The notes below the pieces were generated by a model. That model searched no databases, had not been told where the DNA came from, and saw only the letters and a list, made by a program, of their open reading frames with translations. Below, piece after piece: positions 16,958 through 26,096 of a stretch of 64,000 nt of DNA; position 1 is the stretch's first letter, and each line of letters begins with the position of its first letter. The stretch comes from Acidobacteriaceae bacterium (lineage in GTDB: Bacteria > Acidobacteriota > Terriglobia > Terriglobales > Acidobacteriaceae): assembly GCA_025462885.1 (NCBI GenBank), contig JAOAPN010000016.1, forward strand, positions 1 to 64,000. The letters are read 5' to 3'. The position numbers and the translations under genes were made by a program.

Positions 16958-18001
16958 GTGAATACAGTCTCATCAGACCGGAAGAACCACCGCCTCGACC
17001 GTCCCGGCTCCAACAGCCCGATCCCGCAGGCACAGCTCATCTGGGATTACGTCTCCACCTCCCCGCTCCGCTCTCTGTGGGATCTGCAGGGGGCCTCCGT
17101 TCGCGTCATCCTTCAGCGTACCTTCAAGTCATTCAATAGGGATAATCTCCTCTCTCGCGCCGCCGAGCTTGGCTTCTACTTCCTCTTCGCCCTCTTTCCC
17201 ACCCTGGTCAGCGCTACCAGCCTGCTCGGACTCGTCGCTCGCCACGCCTCCAGCATTTGCTCGGAGTTGCTCGCCTACCTCGCCCTCGTCATTCCGCGGT
17301 CCGCCCTGGGAATCGTCCTGGACACCTTCAACCAGACTACGGCGGCGGCTACCAGCGGGAAGGTCACTTTTGGCCTCGTCGCCGCGCTCTGGTCCGCGTC
17401 CGTCGGCTTCTCCGCCATCCAGGACACCCTCAACACCGTCTATAACGTCGCCGAAACTCGCCCCTACTGGAAGGCGCGAGGCTCTGCCATCCTCGTCACC
17501 ATACTGCTTGCCATCATCAACACCCTTACCCTCGCCACATTGCTTGCCGGCGATTACCTGAGCCGCATCGCGCGCGTGCACATCGATCAACCTGCCCTCC
17601 AGTGGGCCGCCGTTATCATCCTCCGCAGCCTCGCCTGGATCATTACGTTCGCCTTCATCACACTTTTTTTCGCAGTCATCTACTACTTCGCTCCTAACGT
17701 AAAGGCCAGTTGCTGGCGCTGGCTCACCCCAGGAGCCGCTGTGGGAATCTTCGGCTGGATCGCTGCCTCCCTCCTCCTCCGCCTCTATCTTCATTACTTC
17801 GACACTTACTCCCTCACTTACGGGTCTCTCGGTGCTGTCATCATCCTGCTGACCTGGTTCTACATCACCGGCCTCATGCTGCTCCTCGGAGCCGAGATCA
17901 ACTCGGAGATCGAAGCCGCCGCCACGGAAAAATGTCTACAGAACAGCCACATCATTCCGGCTACCCTCTCCGCCGACCCCGAACATCCGCTGCCCTCTTG
18001 A
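16958..18001 (+). CDS. YihY/BrkB-family inner-membrane protein
   Basis: A 347-residue integral membrane protein with about six hydrophobic segments. The family pattern is clear: ILQRTFKSFNRDNLLSRAAE before the first segment, FYFLFALFPTLV, ALWSASVGFSAIQDTLNTVY, and GSLGAVIILLTWFYITGLML near the end, then AEINSEIE. It was once called ribonuclease BN or a virulence factor, but its molecular role is not established. The start is GTG 16958; no later ATG precedes the first helix. The N-terminal ~45 residues are polar. Confidence 0.85.
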   Translation: MNTVSSDRKNHRLDRPGSNSPIPQAQLIWDYVSTSPLRSLWDLQGASVRVILQRTFKSFNRDNLLSRAAELGFYFLFALFPTLVSATSLLGLVARHASSICSELLAYLALVIPRSALGIVLDTFNQTTAAATSGKVTFGLVAALWSASVGFSAIQDTLNTVYNVAETRPYWKARGSAILVTILLAIINTLTLATLLAGDYLSRIARVHIDQPALQWAAVIILRSLAWIITFAFITLFFAVIYYFAPNVKASCWRWLTPGAAVGIFGWIAASLLLRLYLHYFDTYSLTYGSLGAVIILLTWFYITGLMLLLGAEINSEIEAAATEKCLQNSHIIPATLSADPEHPLPS

Positions 18002-18181
18002 TTCTTTTGCTCTCTTCCGTCCAAAACATCGGTCGCACCGACAGACAACCCCTTCATTTACAATCCACTCATCGGCCCAACCTCCGAACTCCGAAGCCAG
18101 GCTGAGTCCTGCATCGGCGGCCCCCAAACTGAATCCAAATTCAACCGAGCCATCATTCGCTCGCGAGGAGATCCAAAGAAC

Positions 18182-18841
18182 ATGTCCCTGCTACGCATCA
18201 ACGACACCGCCCCCGACTTCACTGCCGAGACCACCCAAGGCACCATCCACTTCCACGAGTGGATCGGCGACAACTGGGCCGTCCTCTTCTCTCACCCCAA
18301 GGACTTCACCCCCGTCTGCACCACCGAGCTGGGCACGATGGCCGGTCTCGAAGGTGAGTTCACCAAGCGCGGCACCAAGATCATCGGCCTCTCCGTCGAC
18401 CCCGTCGAAAACCACGCCAAGTGGGCCATCGACATCGAAGACGTTACCGGCAACAAGGTCAACTACCCCATGATCGGCGATACGGACCTCGCCGTCTCCA
18501 AGCTCTACAACATGCTGCCCGCCGACGAGTCCGGCACCTTCGAAGGCCGTACCCCAGCGACCAACGCAGCCGTCCGCACCGTCTTCGTCATCGGCCCGGA
18601 TAAGAAGATCAAGCTGCAGCTCAGCTACCCCATGACCACCGGGCGCAACTTCAACGAGATCCTCCGCGTCCTCGACTCCATGCAGCTCACCGCGAAGCAC
18701 AAGGTCGCCACCCCCGCGAACTGGCAGCAGGGCGGAGACGTCATCATCACCGGAGCCGTCACCAACGAGGAAGCAGACAAGATCTTCCCCGGCTACAAAA
18801 CCATCAAGCCCTACCTCCGCACGACCACCCAGCCTCAGTAA
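18182..18841 (+). CDS. 1-Cys peroxiredoxin (Prx6-like)
   Basis: A 219-residue thiol peroxidase that would reduce hydrogen peroxide and organic peroxides in the cytosol. The peroxidatic Cys is C46 in FTPVCTTE. The long C-terminal domain (VATPANWQQGGDVIITGAVT onward) and ~220-residue length mark the Prx6/AhpC-TSA 1-Cys group; no resolving Cys is seen. GAGGAG precedes the ATG by 11 bases. A strong terminator follows, so it is transcribed alone. Confidence 0.93.
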   Translation: MSLLRINDTAPDFTAETTQGTIHFHEWIGDNWAVLFSHPKDFTPVCTTELGTMAGLEGEFTKRGTKIIGLSVDPVENHAKWAIDIEDVTGNKVNYPMIGDTDLAVSKLYNMLPADESGTFEGRTPATNAAVRTVFVIGPDKKIKLQLSYPMTTGRNFNEILRVLDSMQLTAKHKVATPANWQQGGDVIITGAVTNEEADKIFPGYKTIKPYLRTTTQPQ

Positions 18842-18864
18842 GACGTATCAGTATTCAATACAAG

Positions 18865-18897
18865 AGCCGGTTCCCCATTGCGGGGGACCGGCTTTTT
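18865..18897 (+). terminator. intrinsic terminator after peroxiredoxin
   Basis: AGCCGGTTCCCC (18865-18876) pairs with GGGGGACCGGCT (18882-18893) with one G-T wobble, then TTTTT. It lies between the convergent peroxiredoxin and esterase genes. Confidence 0.88.
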
Positions 18898-18901
18898 CAT
18901 G

Positions 18902-20212
18902 TCAGCGCGCAGGTGCAGAAGCCCCCGCCTTTACTTTCCCCACCCAGCTTTCATAGGTCAATTCCCCTTTCATCCGCTGCCAATCCGATTCCGGCAAGAC
19001 CATCAAATCCTCCCGCTTAATTCCCGGAAATTCGCTCCCCAAAGCGTCCAGCCCGCCTTCGCGATCCTCCCGCATATAGTTCGGAGCAATACTTACTCCA
19101 TTCGCGTTCGCCCATGTACTCACATGTGTAACCGGAGCAGTAGCAATATCCTTCTCGCCCCAGAACGCGAAGTGGATCTGCTGCGAAAGCCATGCCACCC
19201 CATCCCGATCCACCCAACTGGTCCGATGACTGATCCCCGGATAAACGACGGTCGTAAACATATCCGCATCCGTGCCTCGCAGAGCCACCGCCCGTGAACG
19301 CACCGCGGCAAACCATTCTGGCGGATGATGCGCCATATCCATCACCGTATCGTTGTCTCCATTCATCACCAGCATCGGTCCGCGATCTGCATTCAGCGCG
19401 GCTAGTACCGCAGCCCGGTCCCCCACTTCACGGAGCGCACGCATCGGCGCCGACTGGCACGGCAGCGGATTGTTCTCGAAGTACCCCGGCCCCACCTCGT
19501 CATACACCCCGCCACCGCTCAGGATGAGAGCGTGAATTCGCGGGTCGATCGCACCCGTAATCCCCGACAGGAACGCCCCCATCGAATACCCCAGCACCGC
19601 TACCCGCTTCGCGTCCACCTCTGGCTGCGCATCCAGATAGCTCACCGCCTGCATCAGGTCCACCTGCATCAACCCCGCCAGCCGTCGCCCCCAATCTTCG
19701 CTCACCGGGTTTCCTTTCGCTCCCGGCTGTCCGTCCGCCCCGACCCATGCGTCATGCGAGCCAGCCTTGCTCTTCTTCTCGCTGTTCCGCTCTCCCTCGC
19801 CGATCATGTCGTACGTGACGACCACTGCGCCGGCCTTCGCAAACAGCATCCCGCTATAGAACGCATACCACCCGAACTTGTCCGACCCATGCCCATTCAC
19901 CACCACCACACCAGGAAGCTTGCCCTTCCAATGCATCATCTTCGGGTCGGGCCGATACACCACGGCCGGAACGAGCATTCCGTTCGCTGTCTGATATGTC
20001 ACCCGATCCGCGAGCACCCCGGCCATGGGCGAGAAGGTTGACCACGTCTTCGCCTCCAGCGCTGGCAACCGCTCCGGAACATACAACGCCTTGCGAATCT
20101 CCCGCCGCCATCCTTCATCGCGCACCGCCCGCTGCTTCGCCGTTAAATCCTGCGCCTGCCCCACACCCACCACCAGGCAAACCCCTAAACCAATCCACAC
20201 AGCTCCGCGCAT
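18902..20212 (-). CDS. secreted alpha/beta-hydrolase (acetyl-esterase/dienelactone-hydrolase-like)
   Basis: A 436-residue exported serine hydrolase. After a signal peptide (MRGAVWIGLGVCLVVGVGQA), the fold begins with GVVVVNGHGSDKFG. The nucleophile elbow is GYSMGA near residue 210, the acid lies in MNGDNDTVMD and the His in GISHRTSW. This order suits large secreted esterases such as acetyl-xylan esterase relatives, but the substrate is inferred only. The start could be ATG 20221 or 20212; both have G-rich sequence upstream. It is divergent from the EamA gene. Confidence 0.82.
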   Translation of the reverse strand: MRGAVWIGLGVCLVVGVGQAQDLTAKQRAVRDEGWRREIRKALYVPERLPALEAKTWSTFSPMAGVLADRVTYQTANGMLVPAVVYRPDPKMMHWKGKLPGVVVVNGHGSDKFGWYAFYSGMLFAKAGAVVVTYDMIGEGERNSEKKSKAGSHDAWVGADGQPGAKGNPVSEDWGRRLAGLMQVDLMQAVSYLDAQPEVDAKRVAVLGYSMGAFLSGITGAIDPRIHALILSGGGVYDEVGPGYFENNPLPCQSAPMRALREVGDRAAVLAALNADRGPMLVMNGDNDTVMDMAHHPPEWFAAVRSRAVALRGTDADMFTTVVYPGISHRTSWVDRDGVAWLSQQIHFAFWGEKDIATAPVTHVSTWANANGVSIAPNYMREDREGGLDALGSEFPGIKREDLMVLPESDWQRMKGELTYESWVGKVKAGASAPAR

Positions 20213-20322
20213 CACCACCATCCCTTTCCACACCAAAATATACAGCCGCAGGAAACCTGCATTCCTTTTAGGATGAACAAAGGTTTGCATCCCTCCAAAA
20301 GCCAGCCATCAGGAAAGCACCC

Positions 20323-21264
20323 ATGGAAGTAGAAGCCCATCGCACCGCGTGGAAGACCCTTACCGCCTTTGCCATCATCTATCTCGTCTGGGGCTCGACC
20401 TTCCTCGCCATTCGTATCGGCGTCCATGAAGTTCCGCCCTTCCTGTTTGCGGCGATGCGCTTTGTCGTCGCCGGCCTGGCCCTTTATGCCTGGACGTCCG
20501 CCAAAGGAGAGCGCTCCCCCAACAGCCGCGAATGGCTCTCCATCCTCCTGATCGCCTTCCTGATCTTCGTCCTGGACTACGGCCTGCTCTTCTGGGCCGA
20601 GCAGCGAGTTCCCTCCGGCGTCGCGGCCGTCATGATGGCGACCATCCCCGTCTTCATCGCGCTCTTCGAGATCCTTCTCCTGAAGACTCAGAAGCTCACC
20701 CTCCGCCTCGCCTTCGCCCTGCTGGTCGGCATCGCCGGAGTCGTCGCGCTGACCAGCCGCTCCCTCGACCTCGGCGGAGCGCCGATCGACCGCACTGGCG
20801 CCATCGCTCTCAGCATCGGGGCCGTCGCCTGGTCGATCGCTTCCGTGCTCAGCCGCAAGCTTCCCCTGCCCCCCTCAAAAGTCATGAGCTCCGGAGCCCA
20901 GATGCTGACCGGCGGTCTCATGCTGACGCTCGCCTCCGCCACCCTGGGCGAGTTCCATAGCTTCCACCCGGCGGCCGTCTCCACCCACGTGTGGCTCGCG
21001 CTCGCCTACCTGATCGTCGCCGGCTCGATCATCGGCTACACCGCCTACGTCTGGCTCCTCCACCACGAGTCCCCCACCAAGGTAGGAACCTATGCCTACG
21101 TCAACCCCGTCGTAGCCGTAATCCTGGGATACCTTCTCGCCGGAGAGACCCTCGACCTCCGAACGCTGATCGGAACTCTATGCGTCCTGATCAGCGTTGT
21201 GGTCATTACCACCACTCGGGTAAAGAAACAGGTGCCGGGACTAACGATCGAAGAGAAAGTCTAG
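20323..21264 (+). CDS. EamA/DMT-superfamily transporter
   Basis: A 313-residue protein with ten hydrophobic segments in two repeats, the pattern of EamA (DMT superfamily) carriers that export or import small metabolites. YLVWGSTFLAIRIGVHEVPP, near the start, is the typical first-repeat signature, and GYTAYVWLLHHESPTKVGTY with NPVVAVILGYLLAGE is that of the second repeat. AGGAAAG precedes the ATG. The transported compound cannot be predicted; nearest named relatives are YedA/RhtA-like exporters. Confidence 0.88.
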   Translation: MEVEAHRTAWKTLTAFAIIYLVWGSTFLAIRIGVHEVPPFLFAAMRFVVAGLALYAWTSAKGERSPNSREWLSILLIAFLIFVLDYGLLFWAEQRVPSGVAAVMMATIPVFIALFEILLLKTQKLTLRLAFALLVGIAGVVALTSRSLDLGGAPIDRTGAIALSIGAVAWSIASVLSRKLPLPPSKVMSSGAQMLTGGLMLTLASATLGEFHSFHPAAVSTHVWLALAYLIVAGSIIGYTAYVWLLHHESPTKVGTYAYVNPVVAVILGYLLAGETLDLRTLIGTLCVLISVVVITTTRVKKQVPGLTIEEKV

Positions 21265-21415
21265 CCCCCAAGGTAGATTTCCGCATGGCTCAAAGAGCAG
21301 AAGTCGCATGATGGCAGCGCCTCCCGTCAGCCGTGGTTGAGTCACTAATTCAGAAGGGAGGCTATGATACGATTGCGAGCAATCGCGCTGTTAGTTGAAA
21401 GGATCAACGGTCTCC

Positions 21416-22132
21416 ATGAAGAGTGATACTGTGCCATCGTCCCGCCTCGAAAACTCATCCCAGACGGGTACCGTCAAGTCTCGGAAATGGCTTATCACCA
21501 GCGTTTTGGTCCTTGCCACCACGTTCGCCGCCGGTCTTGTTGTGACAGCACAACAAAAGGTCGTTCTGCCAGGAAATGATTGGATCGCGCTCTTCAATGG
21601 AACCGATCTCTCGGGCTGGACGAAGATCGGAGCCGAGAGCTGGACGGTAGATGGTGGACTGCTTCACGGCAAGGGTCTTACCAAGGCCTATGGATACCTG
21701 GAGACCGACAAGGACTATAAGGACTTCCAGCTTTCGCTGCGCTTTAAATGCGTCGGAGACGGCAACAGCGGCGTGTTCTTTCACACTGGATTCAAGCCCG
21801 GATCGGTGGACACGACGCAAGGAATGCAGTTCGAAATCGACTGCAAGATGATGCACCACACTGCCGGTGTTTACGCGGAGAATGGTCGCGGCTGGGTGGT
21901 TTGGCCTTCGCCTGAGAACGAAGGCGTCGTCCGCATGGGCGAATGGAACGACTATCTTGTGGAAGTGGTCGGCAATCGCTACAAATCGCGCTTGAATGGG
22001 GTGCAGATGGTGGACTTTACCGACCCCAAGCCCGGCGCGCTCGACGGGAAAATTGCGCTGCAACTGCACGCGGGCGGCGACGGAAATATGCAGTTCAAGG
22101 ATATTTGGATACGAGATCTTTCGGCTCGTTGA
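21416..22132 (+). CDS. exported DUF1080 protein (3-keto-disaccharide hydrolase family)
   Basis: A 238-residue protein with an N-terminal membrane/signal segment (RKWLITSVLVLATTFAAGLV) and one jelly-roll DUF1080 domain: WIALFNGTDLSGWTKIGAES at its start, then DFQLSLRFKCVGDGNSGVFF and HAGGDGNMQFKDIWIRDL at its end. Members of this family hydrolyse 3-keto-glycosides. Downstream genes encode a Gfo/Idh/MocA dehydrogenase and a sugar isomerase/epimerase, the partners expected in such a route. ATG 21416 is chosen because the in-frame TTG at 21395 has no better ribosome site. The 197-base gap to the next gene leaves it open whether they share an mRNA. Confidence 0.82.
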   Translation: MKSDTVPSSRLENSSQTGTVKSRKWLITSVLVLATTFAAGLVVTAQQKVVLPGNDWIALFNGTDLSGWTKIGAESWTVDGGLLHGKGLTKAYGYLETDKDYKDFQLSLRFKCVGDGNSGVFFHTGFKPGSVDTTQGMQFEIDCKMMHHTAGVYAENGRGWVVWPSPENEGVVRMGEWNDYLVEVVGNRYKSRLNGVQMVDFTDPKPGALDGKIALQLHAGGDGNMQFKDIWIRDLSAR

Positions 22133-22329
22133 GCGACCTCACGGCGTTTGCGGATCGCATCGCCTTACTAGTCGACTGTCTGAATATCTAATATTGCCCC
22201 AGCCCTGTGAAGCGTGTGCCGTGTACATTGAATCCGGCACACGTATTGCTCAAGGTAATTGATAACGCTAAACAACAGCTCAACACTTTCAGCGTCCAGA
22301 GCCTGCCAGCGGGCCGGGTTAAAAGAACT

Positions 22330-23313
22330 ATGAAGATTGGCTTAATCGGTTTGGGTTTCATGGGCGGGGTTCATCTCGCGGCGATTGAACGGACCGGGAA
22401 TGCAACGGTGACGGCGGTCTCGACGCGTACGCGTCCCGTGGCAGATGGACCACCCCGCGGGAACCTGCACCACATCAAGACGGCCGCTTTACCGGATCAT
22501 GTCCGGTGGGAGCCGGATTGGCGGCAACTACTTCTGGACCCGGAGATTGATGCCGTTGACCTATGCCTGCCGACGCATCTTCATAAAGAGGTCGTTCTGA
22601 GCGCACTCAAGGCAGGCAAGCATGTGCTTTGCGAGAAGCCGATGGCCCTCACTGCAGCGGATTGCGATGCAATGCTCAAGGCAGCGAGCGATAGCGACCG
22701 CTGCTTCATGGTGGCGCAAGTGCTGCGCTTCATGTCTCCGTATCGTTACGCGGCTTCGTTCGTCAGGACAGCCCCCCGCGACTCACTCAAATCCTGCACC
22801 CTGAGCCGCAAGACTGGTTATCCGAAGTGGAGTGAATGGCTCTCAAAAGAGGAGCAGAGCGGCGGGGCGATACTCGATCTGCTGAGTCACGACATCGATC
22901 AGGCGTTGAGCTGGTTTGGGCAGCCGGTGTCCGTACGTGCCGTAAGCCAGGGCGAGATCGACACCATGCGCGGCACACTCCACTATGCCGATGGATTTGA
23001 AGTGAAGATCGAAGGAGGCTGGTTTGCGCCTGAGGTCCCATTCTCTGCCGGCTTTGAGATCGCAGGGCAGGAATCAACGCTTTCCTTTCAGGAGGGGAAG
23101 CTTCAGCAGTTGCTCCCGAGTGGATCGCAGCCCGTCACGCTACCCGAGAATGATGAGTATCTCGACGAGGTAGCCTACTTCATCGAGTGCTGCGAAAAGA
23201 ATCGGGCTCCCGAACTCTGTCCTCCTTCGGAGTCGGCCCAGGCAGTACGCGTTGCGAATCTGCTCAAGGCATCGCGAGAACAGAATGGAAAGGATGTACC
23301 GTGCAAGATATAA
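22330..23313 (+). CDS. Gfo/Idh/MocA-family oxidoreductase, cytoplasmic
   Basis: A 327-residue NAD(P)-dependent sugar dehydrogenase. The Rossmann motif GLGFMGGVH is at residues 7-15 and the family motif CEKPMAL (E102-K103-P104) is intact; K103 is the usual catalytic lysine. It has no signal peptide, unlike the paralogue at 36026-37294. Its 3' end overlaps the isomerase start by 13 bases, which implies coupled translation. In keto-glycoside pathways such enzymes oxidise or re-reduce C3 of a sugar; this is an inference from neighbours. ATG 22330 starts the Rossmann fold directly; the frame is open upstream to 22207 without a credible ribosome site. Confidence 0.88.
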   Translation: MKIGLIGLGFMGGVHLAAIERTGNATVTAVSTRTRPVADGPPRGNLHHIKTAALPDHVRWEPDWRQLLLDPEIDAVDLCLPTHLHKEVVLSALKAGKHVLCEKPMALTAADCDAMLKAASDSDRCFMVAQVLRFMSPYRYAASFVRTAPRDSLKSCTLSRKTGYPKWSEWLSKEEQSGGAILDLLSHDIDQALSWFGQPVSVRAVSQGEIDTMRGTLHYADGFEVKIEGGWFAPEVPFSAGFEIAGQESTLSFQEGKLQQLLPSGSQPVTLPENDEYLDEVAYFIECCEKNRAPELCPPSESAQAVRVANLLKASREQNGKDVPCKI

Positions 23314-24170
23314 CACCATCGGAGATCGGACTGGTCTTCTGGGCGGAACAGAATAGCAACGACGCCGCCGGGCAGATTCAACGACAGCTTACTTCGTTTG
23401 GGCTCTCGGCTGGCCAGCTCGGAGTACCACCGGAGTTGGCGTGCGATACCGGAGTCGAAGCATGGGCCGCCGCTTTGAAGGCGTCACAGATCGCGATTAC
23501 GAGTGCCGTTTGTTCGTACCAGGGAGAAGACTATTCGGACCTTGCGACGGTTCACAAAACAGTCGGGTTCACGACATCCGAACTGAGAGCCGATCGAATC
23601 GCGAGGACGCAGGCGGTTTCGGATTTCGCTCATGCACTCGGGATCTCTGCCGTGTCCTGTCATATAGGCTTTATCCCCAGCGATTCGAGCGAAAAGCTCT
23701 ATGCCGAACTGTGTGAACTCACGCAGGGGCTCTGCGACTACTGCGGCAGCCACGGTCAGAATTTTGTGCTGGAGACAGGGCAGGAATCGGCTGAAGTTTT
23801 GCTTGCCTTTATCCGCGATGTCGCTAGAACCAATCTCAAGGTGAACTTCGACCCGGCCAACATGATTATGTACGACTCAGGTGATCCGCTGGCTGCGCTC
23901 GATATTCTGAGCCCACATGTCGTCTCGGCACACTGCAAGGATGCCACTTCCCCTGTTGCTGGTTCCGGGCTCCTTGGCACAGAGTGTAAGCTGGGCGACG
24001 GCAAGGTCGACTTTCCAGCATTCCTCGCAAAACTGAAAGCAATCAACTATCGAGGGCTGTTAGCCATCGAGCGAGAAGAGCCGAATCTTGCCACGAGAAC
24101 CGCCGACGTTCATACCGCGATCTCACGCTTGAAGCAGTGGCAGACGGATCTGGATACAGCCCGTGCCTAG
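23301..24170 (+). CDS. sugar phosphate isomerase/epimerase-like TIM-barrel enzyme, cytoplasmic
   Basis: A 289-residue AP-endonuclease-2-type TIM barrel. Likely metal ligands are Glu in LETGQES, Asp in NFDPANMI, His in SAHCKDA and Glu in AIERE. It is a clear paralogue of 37322-38287 (shared CHIGFIP/HCGFIP, ETGQE, DPAN/DTAN, LAALDILSPH/VDAVDILGPH). GTG 23301 is supported by AAAGGA upstream and by the start of the first strand. In this superfamily some members are isomerases and others catalyse beta-elimination of 3-keto-glycosides; the DUF1080 and MocA neighbours favour the second role, but this is not proven. Confidence 0.85.
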   Translation: MQDITPSEIGLVFWAEQNSNDAAGQIQRQLTSFGLSAGQLGVPPELACDTGVEAWAAALKASQIAITSAVCSYQGEDYSDLATVHKTVGFTTSELRADRIARTQAVSDFAHALGISAVSCHIGFIPSDSSEKLYAELCELTQGLCDYCGSHGQNFVLETGQESAEVLLAFIRDVARTNLKVNFDPANMIMYDSGDPLAALDILSPHVVSAHCKDATSPVAGSGLLGTECKLGDGKVDFPAFLAKLKAINYRGLLAIEREEPNLATRTADVHTAISRLKQWQTDLDTARA

Positions 24171-24289
24171 CGGCCAAGTGGGAGTAGCGCTCCTGAACTT
24201 TTGAGTGCTACTTACCTCGCACATCTTAGATGGCAATAGAGTGAGCGCTTTGCTTACCTGCATTGGGCGGATTCTAGGACTTCATTACA

Positions 24290-24363
24290 AAGTGCGCCCT
24301 AACGCCGGGCAGGCACCACGGGGCCTTCGGCAGGACCTTCGTGGGGTATTGGACGCTTCGCGT
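24290..24363 (+). repeat. dispersed repeat, copy A
   Basis: AGTGCGCCCTAACGCCGGGC and, later, TTCGTGGGGTATTGGACGCT are shared with 63504-63560 in the opposite orientation. Copy A carries 17 extra bases in the middle, which contain a further imperfect hairpin. It lies in the gap between convergent stops at 24170 and 24396. Nothing else is seen in that gap. Confidence 0.8.
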
Positions 24364-24395
24364 ATGGAACTAGGTTACAGCAACAGGAATCCGCA

Positions 24396-26096
24396 TTAGT
24401 ACAGCAGGAACGACCACAGCATATCGCCCGTTGCACACACCACGTACTGATGGCCGTCGAGCATGTATGTTTGCGGCGCGTTTGTGACCTGTCCGATGCG
24501 GGTGTTCCAGAGAGGCTTCCCCGTGGCTGCATCATGGGCTACAAGACTGCCCAATCCGTCACCGGAGAACACCAGCCCTCCTGCGGTCGCCAGCACTCCA
24601 CCTCCTGCACCTCCGCCACCGCCTGCGAAGTAGCGATGCCGCCACGCCGCTTTGCCGGTTTTATAGTCGATTGCTGTCAGGTAGCTTCCTGCCGAACCAA
24701 TCTGCACCTCTTCTTTTCCGCCGAGTCCCATCGATCCCCGAGGGTCGAGGTCAGTTAGATAGAAAAGTGAAAACGAGTTGGCCTCGTACACATAGAGGAG
24801 TCCCGTCTGTGGGGAAAAAGCCGGGGGCTGCCAGTTGACCGTTCCGCTGGAGTTCGGTGACACCAGCGAGCCGCCGACCGTAGCGTCCTTCGACGGATCG
24901 TGGTCGGGGCCGCCAGCAGCATTCAGACCCTTCGCCCAGTTGGTCGTGAGTCCATATTTGCTGGTGACGAGATGCTCGCCGGTGACGCGATCCAGCGTGA
25001 AAAAGTAGCCATTCCGCGCCGCCGTCAGAACCATCTTCCGCATCTTTCCCTTAAACATTCCGTCGACCAACACGGGTGTCTGGGCTGAATCGTAGTCGTG
25101 CATGTCGTGAGGAGACGTCTGGTAGTACCAGGCCATCTTGCCGGTGTCGACGTTCACCGCGACCAGCGAGCAGGTGAAGAGGTTGTCTTTATCCCCTCGA
25201 GTGCCGGTTGTGTACGCAGGCGTCGGATTGCCCGTACCGAAGATATAGAGATTGGTCTCCGGGTCGTACGCTCCTGAGATCCACGTCTGCGCACCGCCGT
25301 GCCGCGCTGCATCCAGACTCGCCCAGCTACTCTCGCCGGGATCACCCTTCTGCATTGGAACCGTGTAGTGCTTCCACTGCAGCTCCCCAGTTTCCGGGTC
25401 GAACGATTGCAGGAAGCCGGGAGAGTCGATGTCGTTTCCTACACCCACCAGGACGTGGTTGCCCACAACGATTGGCGCGGGAGTCGCGAAGTAACCCTGG
25501 TCGAGATCGGCTATGGTCTTGTGCCAGCGCTCCTTGCCGGTCTTGGCGTCGAGCGAGACCAGGTAGTCGTCGGGCGTCTCCATATAGAGATAGCCCTTCC
25601 ACATCCCGAAGCCGCGATTGCCGATGTGCGTTCCGCCACGGGTCTTCCAGAAGTAGTGCCACAACGGATGTCCGTCGCGGGCATCGATAGCCCACGCATT
25701 ATCCGGCATGGTGACATAGAGTGTCCCATCGACCTGTAGCACCGAACCCTTGATGGAGCCGCCGCGGACCGAGATGTCCCCAGCACCCTCGCCACCGATG
25801 ATCGAGCGCACCGCGTCGCGGGCAGCACCACCTCGTTGACCATTGCCCGTCAATGCCGGGGCATCGACACCGGCGTTCAGCTTCGACATCCATCCCAGGG
25901 TCAACTGCTTGACGGTCGTACGATCTACCTGCGTCAGGGAGCTATAGCGTTTGCCGGTGTAATCGCCGTTATAGGTCGGCCAGGAATCCTTCAGCGGCTT
26001 GAGCAGGTCTCCATTCGCCAGGCCATTACCTTGTCCTAGAAGAAGTACCGGAGAGAGAAGCAGCGAGGCCGCAAACAGAATGCTCTTTCGTATCAT
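24396..26096 (-). CDS. secreted quinoprotein-type beta-propeller (alcohol/sugar dehydrogenase-like)
   Basis: A 566-residue exported eight-bladed propeller of the PQQ-dependent dehydrogenase superfamily. The signal peptide is MIRKSILFAASLLLSPVLLL, then the family start WPTYNGDYTGKRYSSLTQVD. Blade motifs are repeated (LDAKTGKERWH, FDPETGELQWKHY, IDYKTGKAAWRHRY, HDAATGKPLWNTRI). The adjacent-cysteine pair of true methanol/ethanol dehydrogenases is absent. I recall that Acidobacteria have related propellers thought to lack the cofactor, so activity is uncertain. The ATG overlaps the stop of the upstream cytochrome gene (ATGA), which implies a cytochrome-propeller electron pair. Confidence 0.83.
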   Translation of the reverse strand: MIRKSILFAASLLLSPVLLLGQGNGLANGDLLKPLKDSWPTYNGDYTGKRYSSLTQVDRTTVKQLTLGWMSKLNAGVDAPALTGNGQRGGAARDAVRSIIGGEGAGDISVRGGSIKGSVLQVDGTLYVTMPDNAWAIDARDGHPLWHYFWKTRGGTHIGNRGFGMWKGYLYMETPDDYLVSLDAKTGKERWHKTIADLDQGYFATPAPIVVGNHVLVGVGNDIDSPGFLQSFDPETGELQWKHYTVPMQKGDPGESSWASLDAARHGGAQTWISGAYDPETNLYIFGTGNPTPAYTTGTRGDKDNLFTCSLVAVNVDTGKMAWYYQTSPHDMHDYDSAQTPVLVDGMFKGKMRKMVLTAARNGYFFTLDRVTGEHLVTSKYGLTTNWAKGLNAAGGPDHDPSKDATVGGSLVSPNSSGTVNWQPPAFSPQTGLLYVYEANSFSLFYLTDLDPRGSMGLGGKEEVQIGSAGSYLTAIDYKTGKAAWRHRYFAGGGGGAGGGVLATAGGLVFSGDGLGSLVAHDAATGKPLWNTRIGQVTNAPQTYMLDGHQYVVCATGDMLWSFLLY

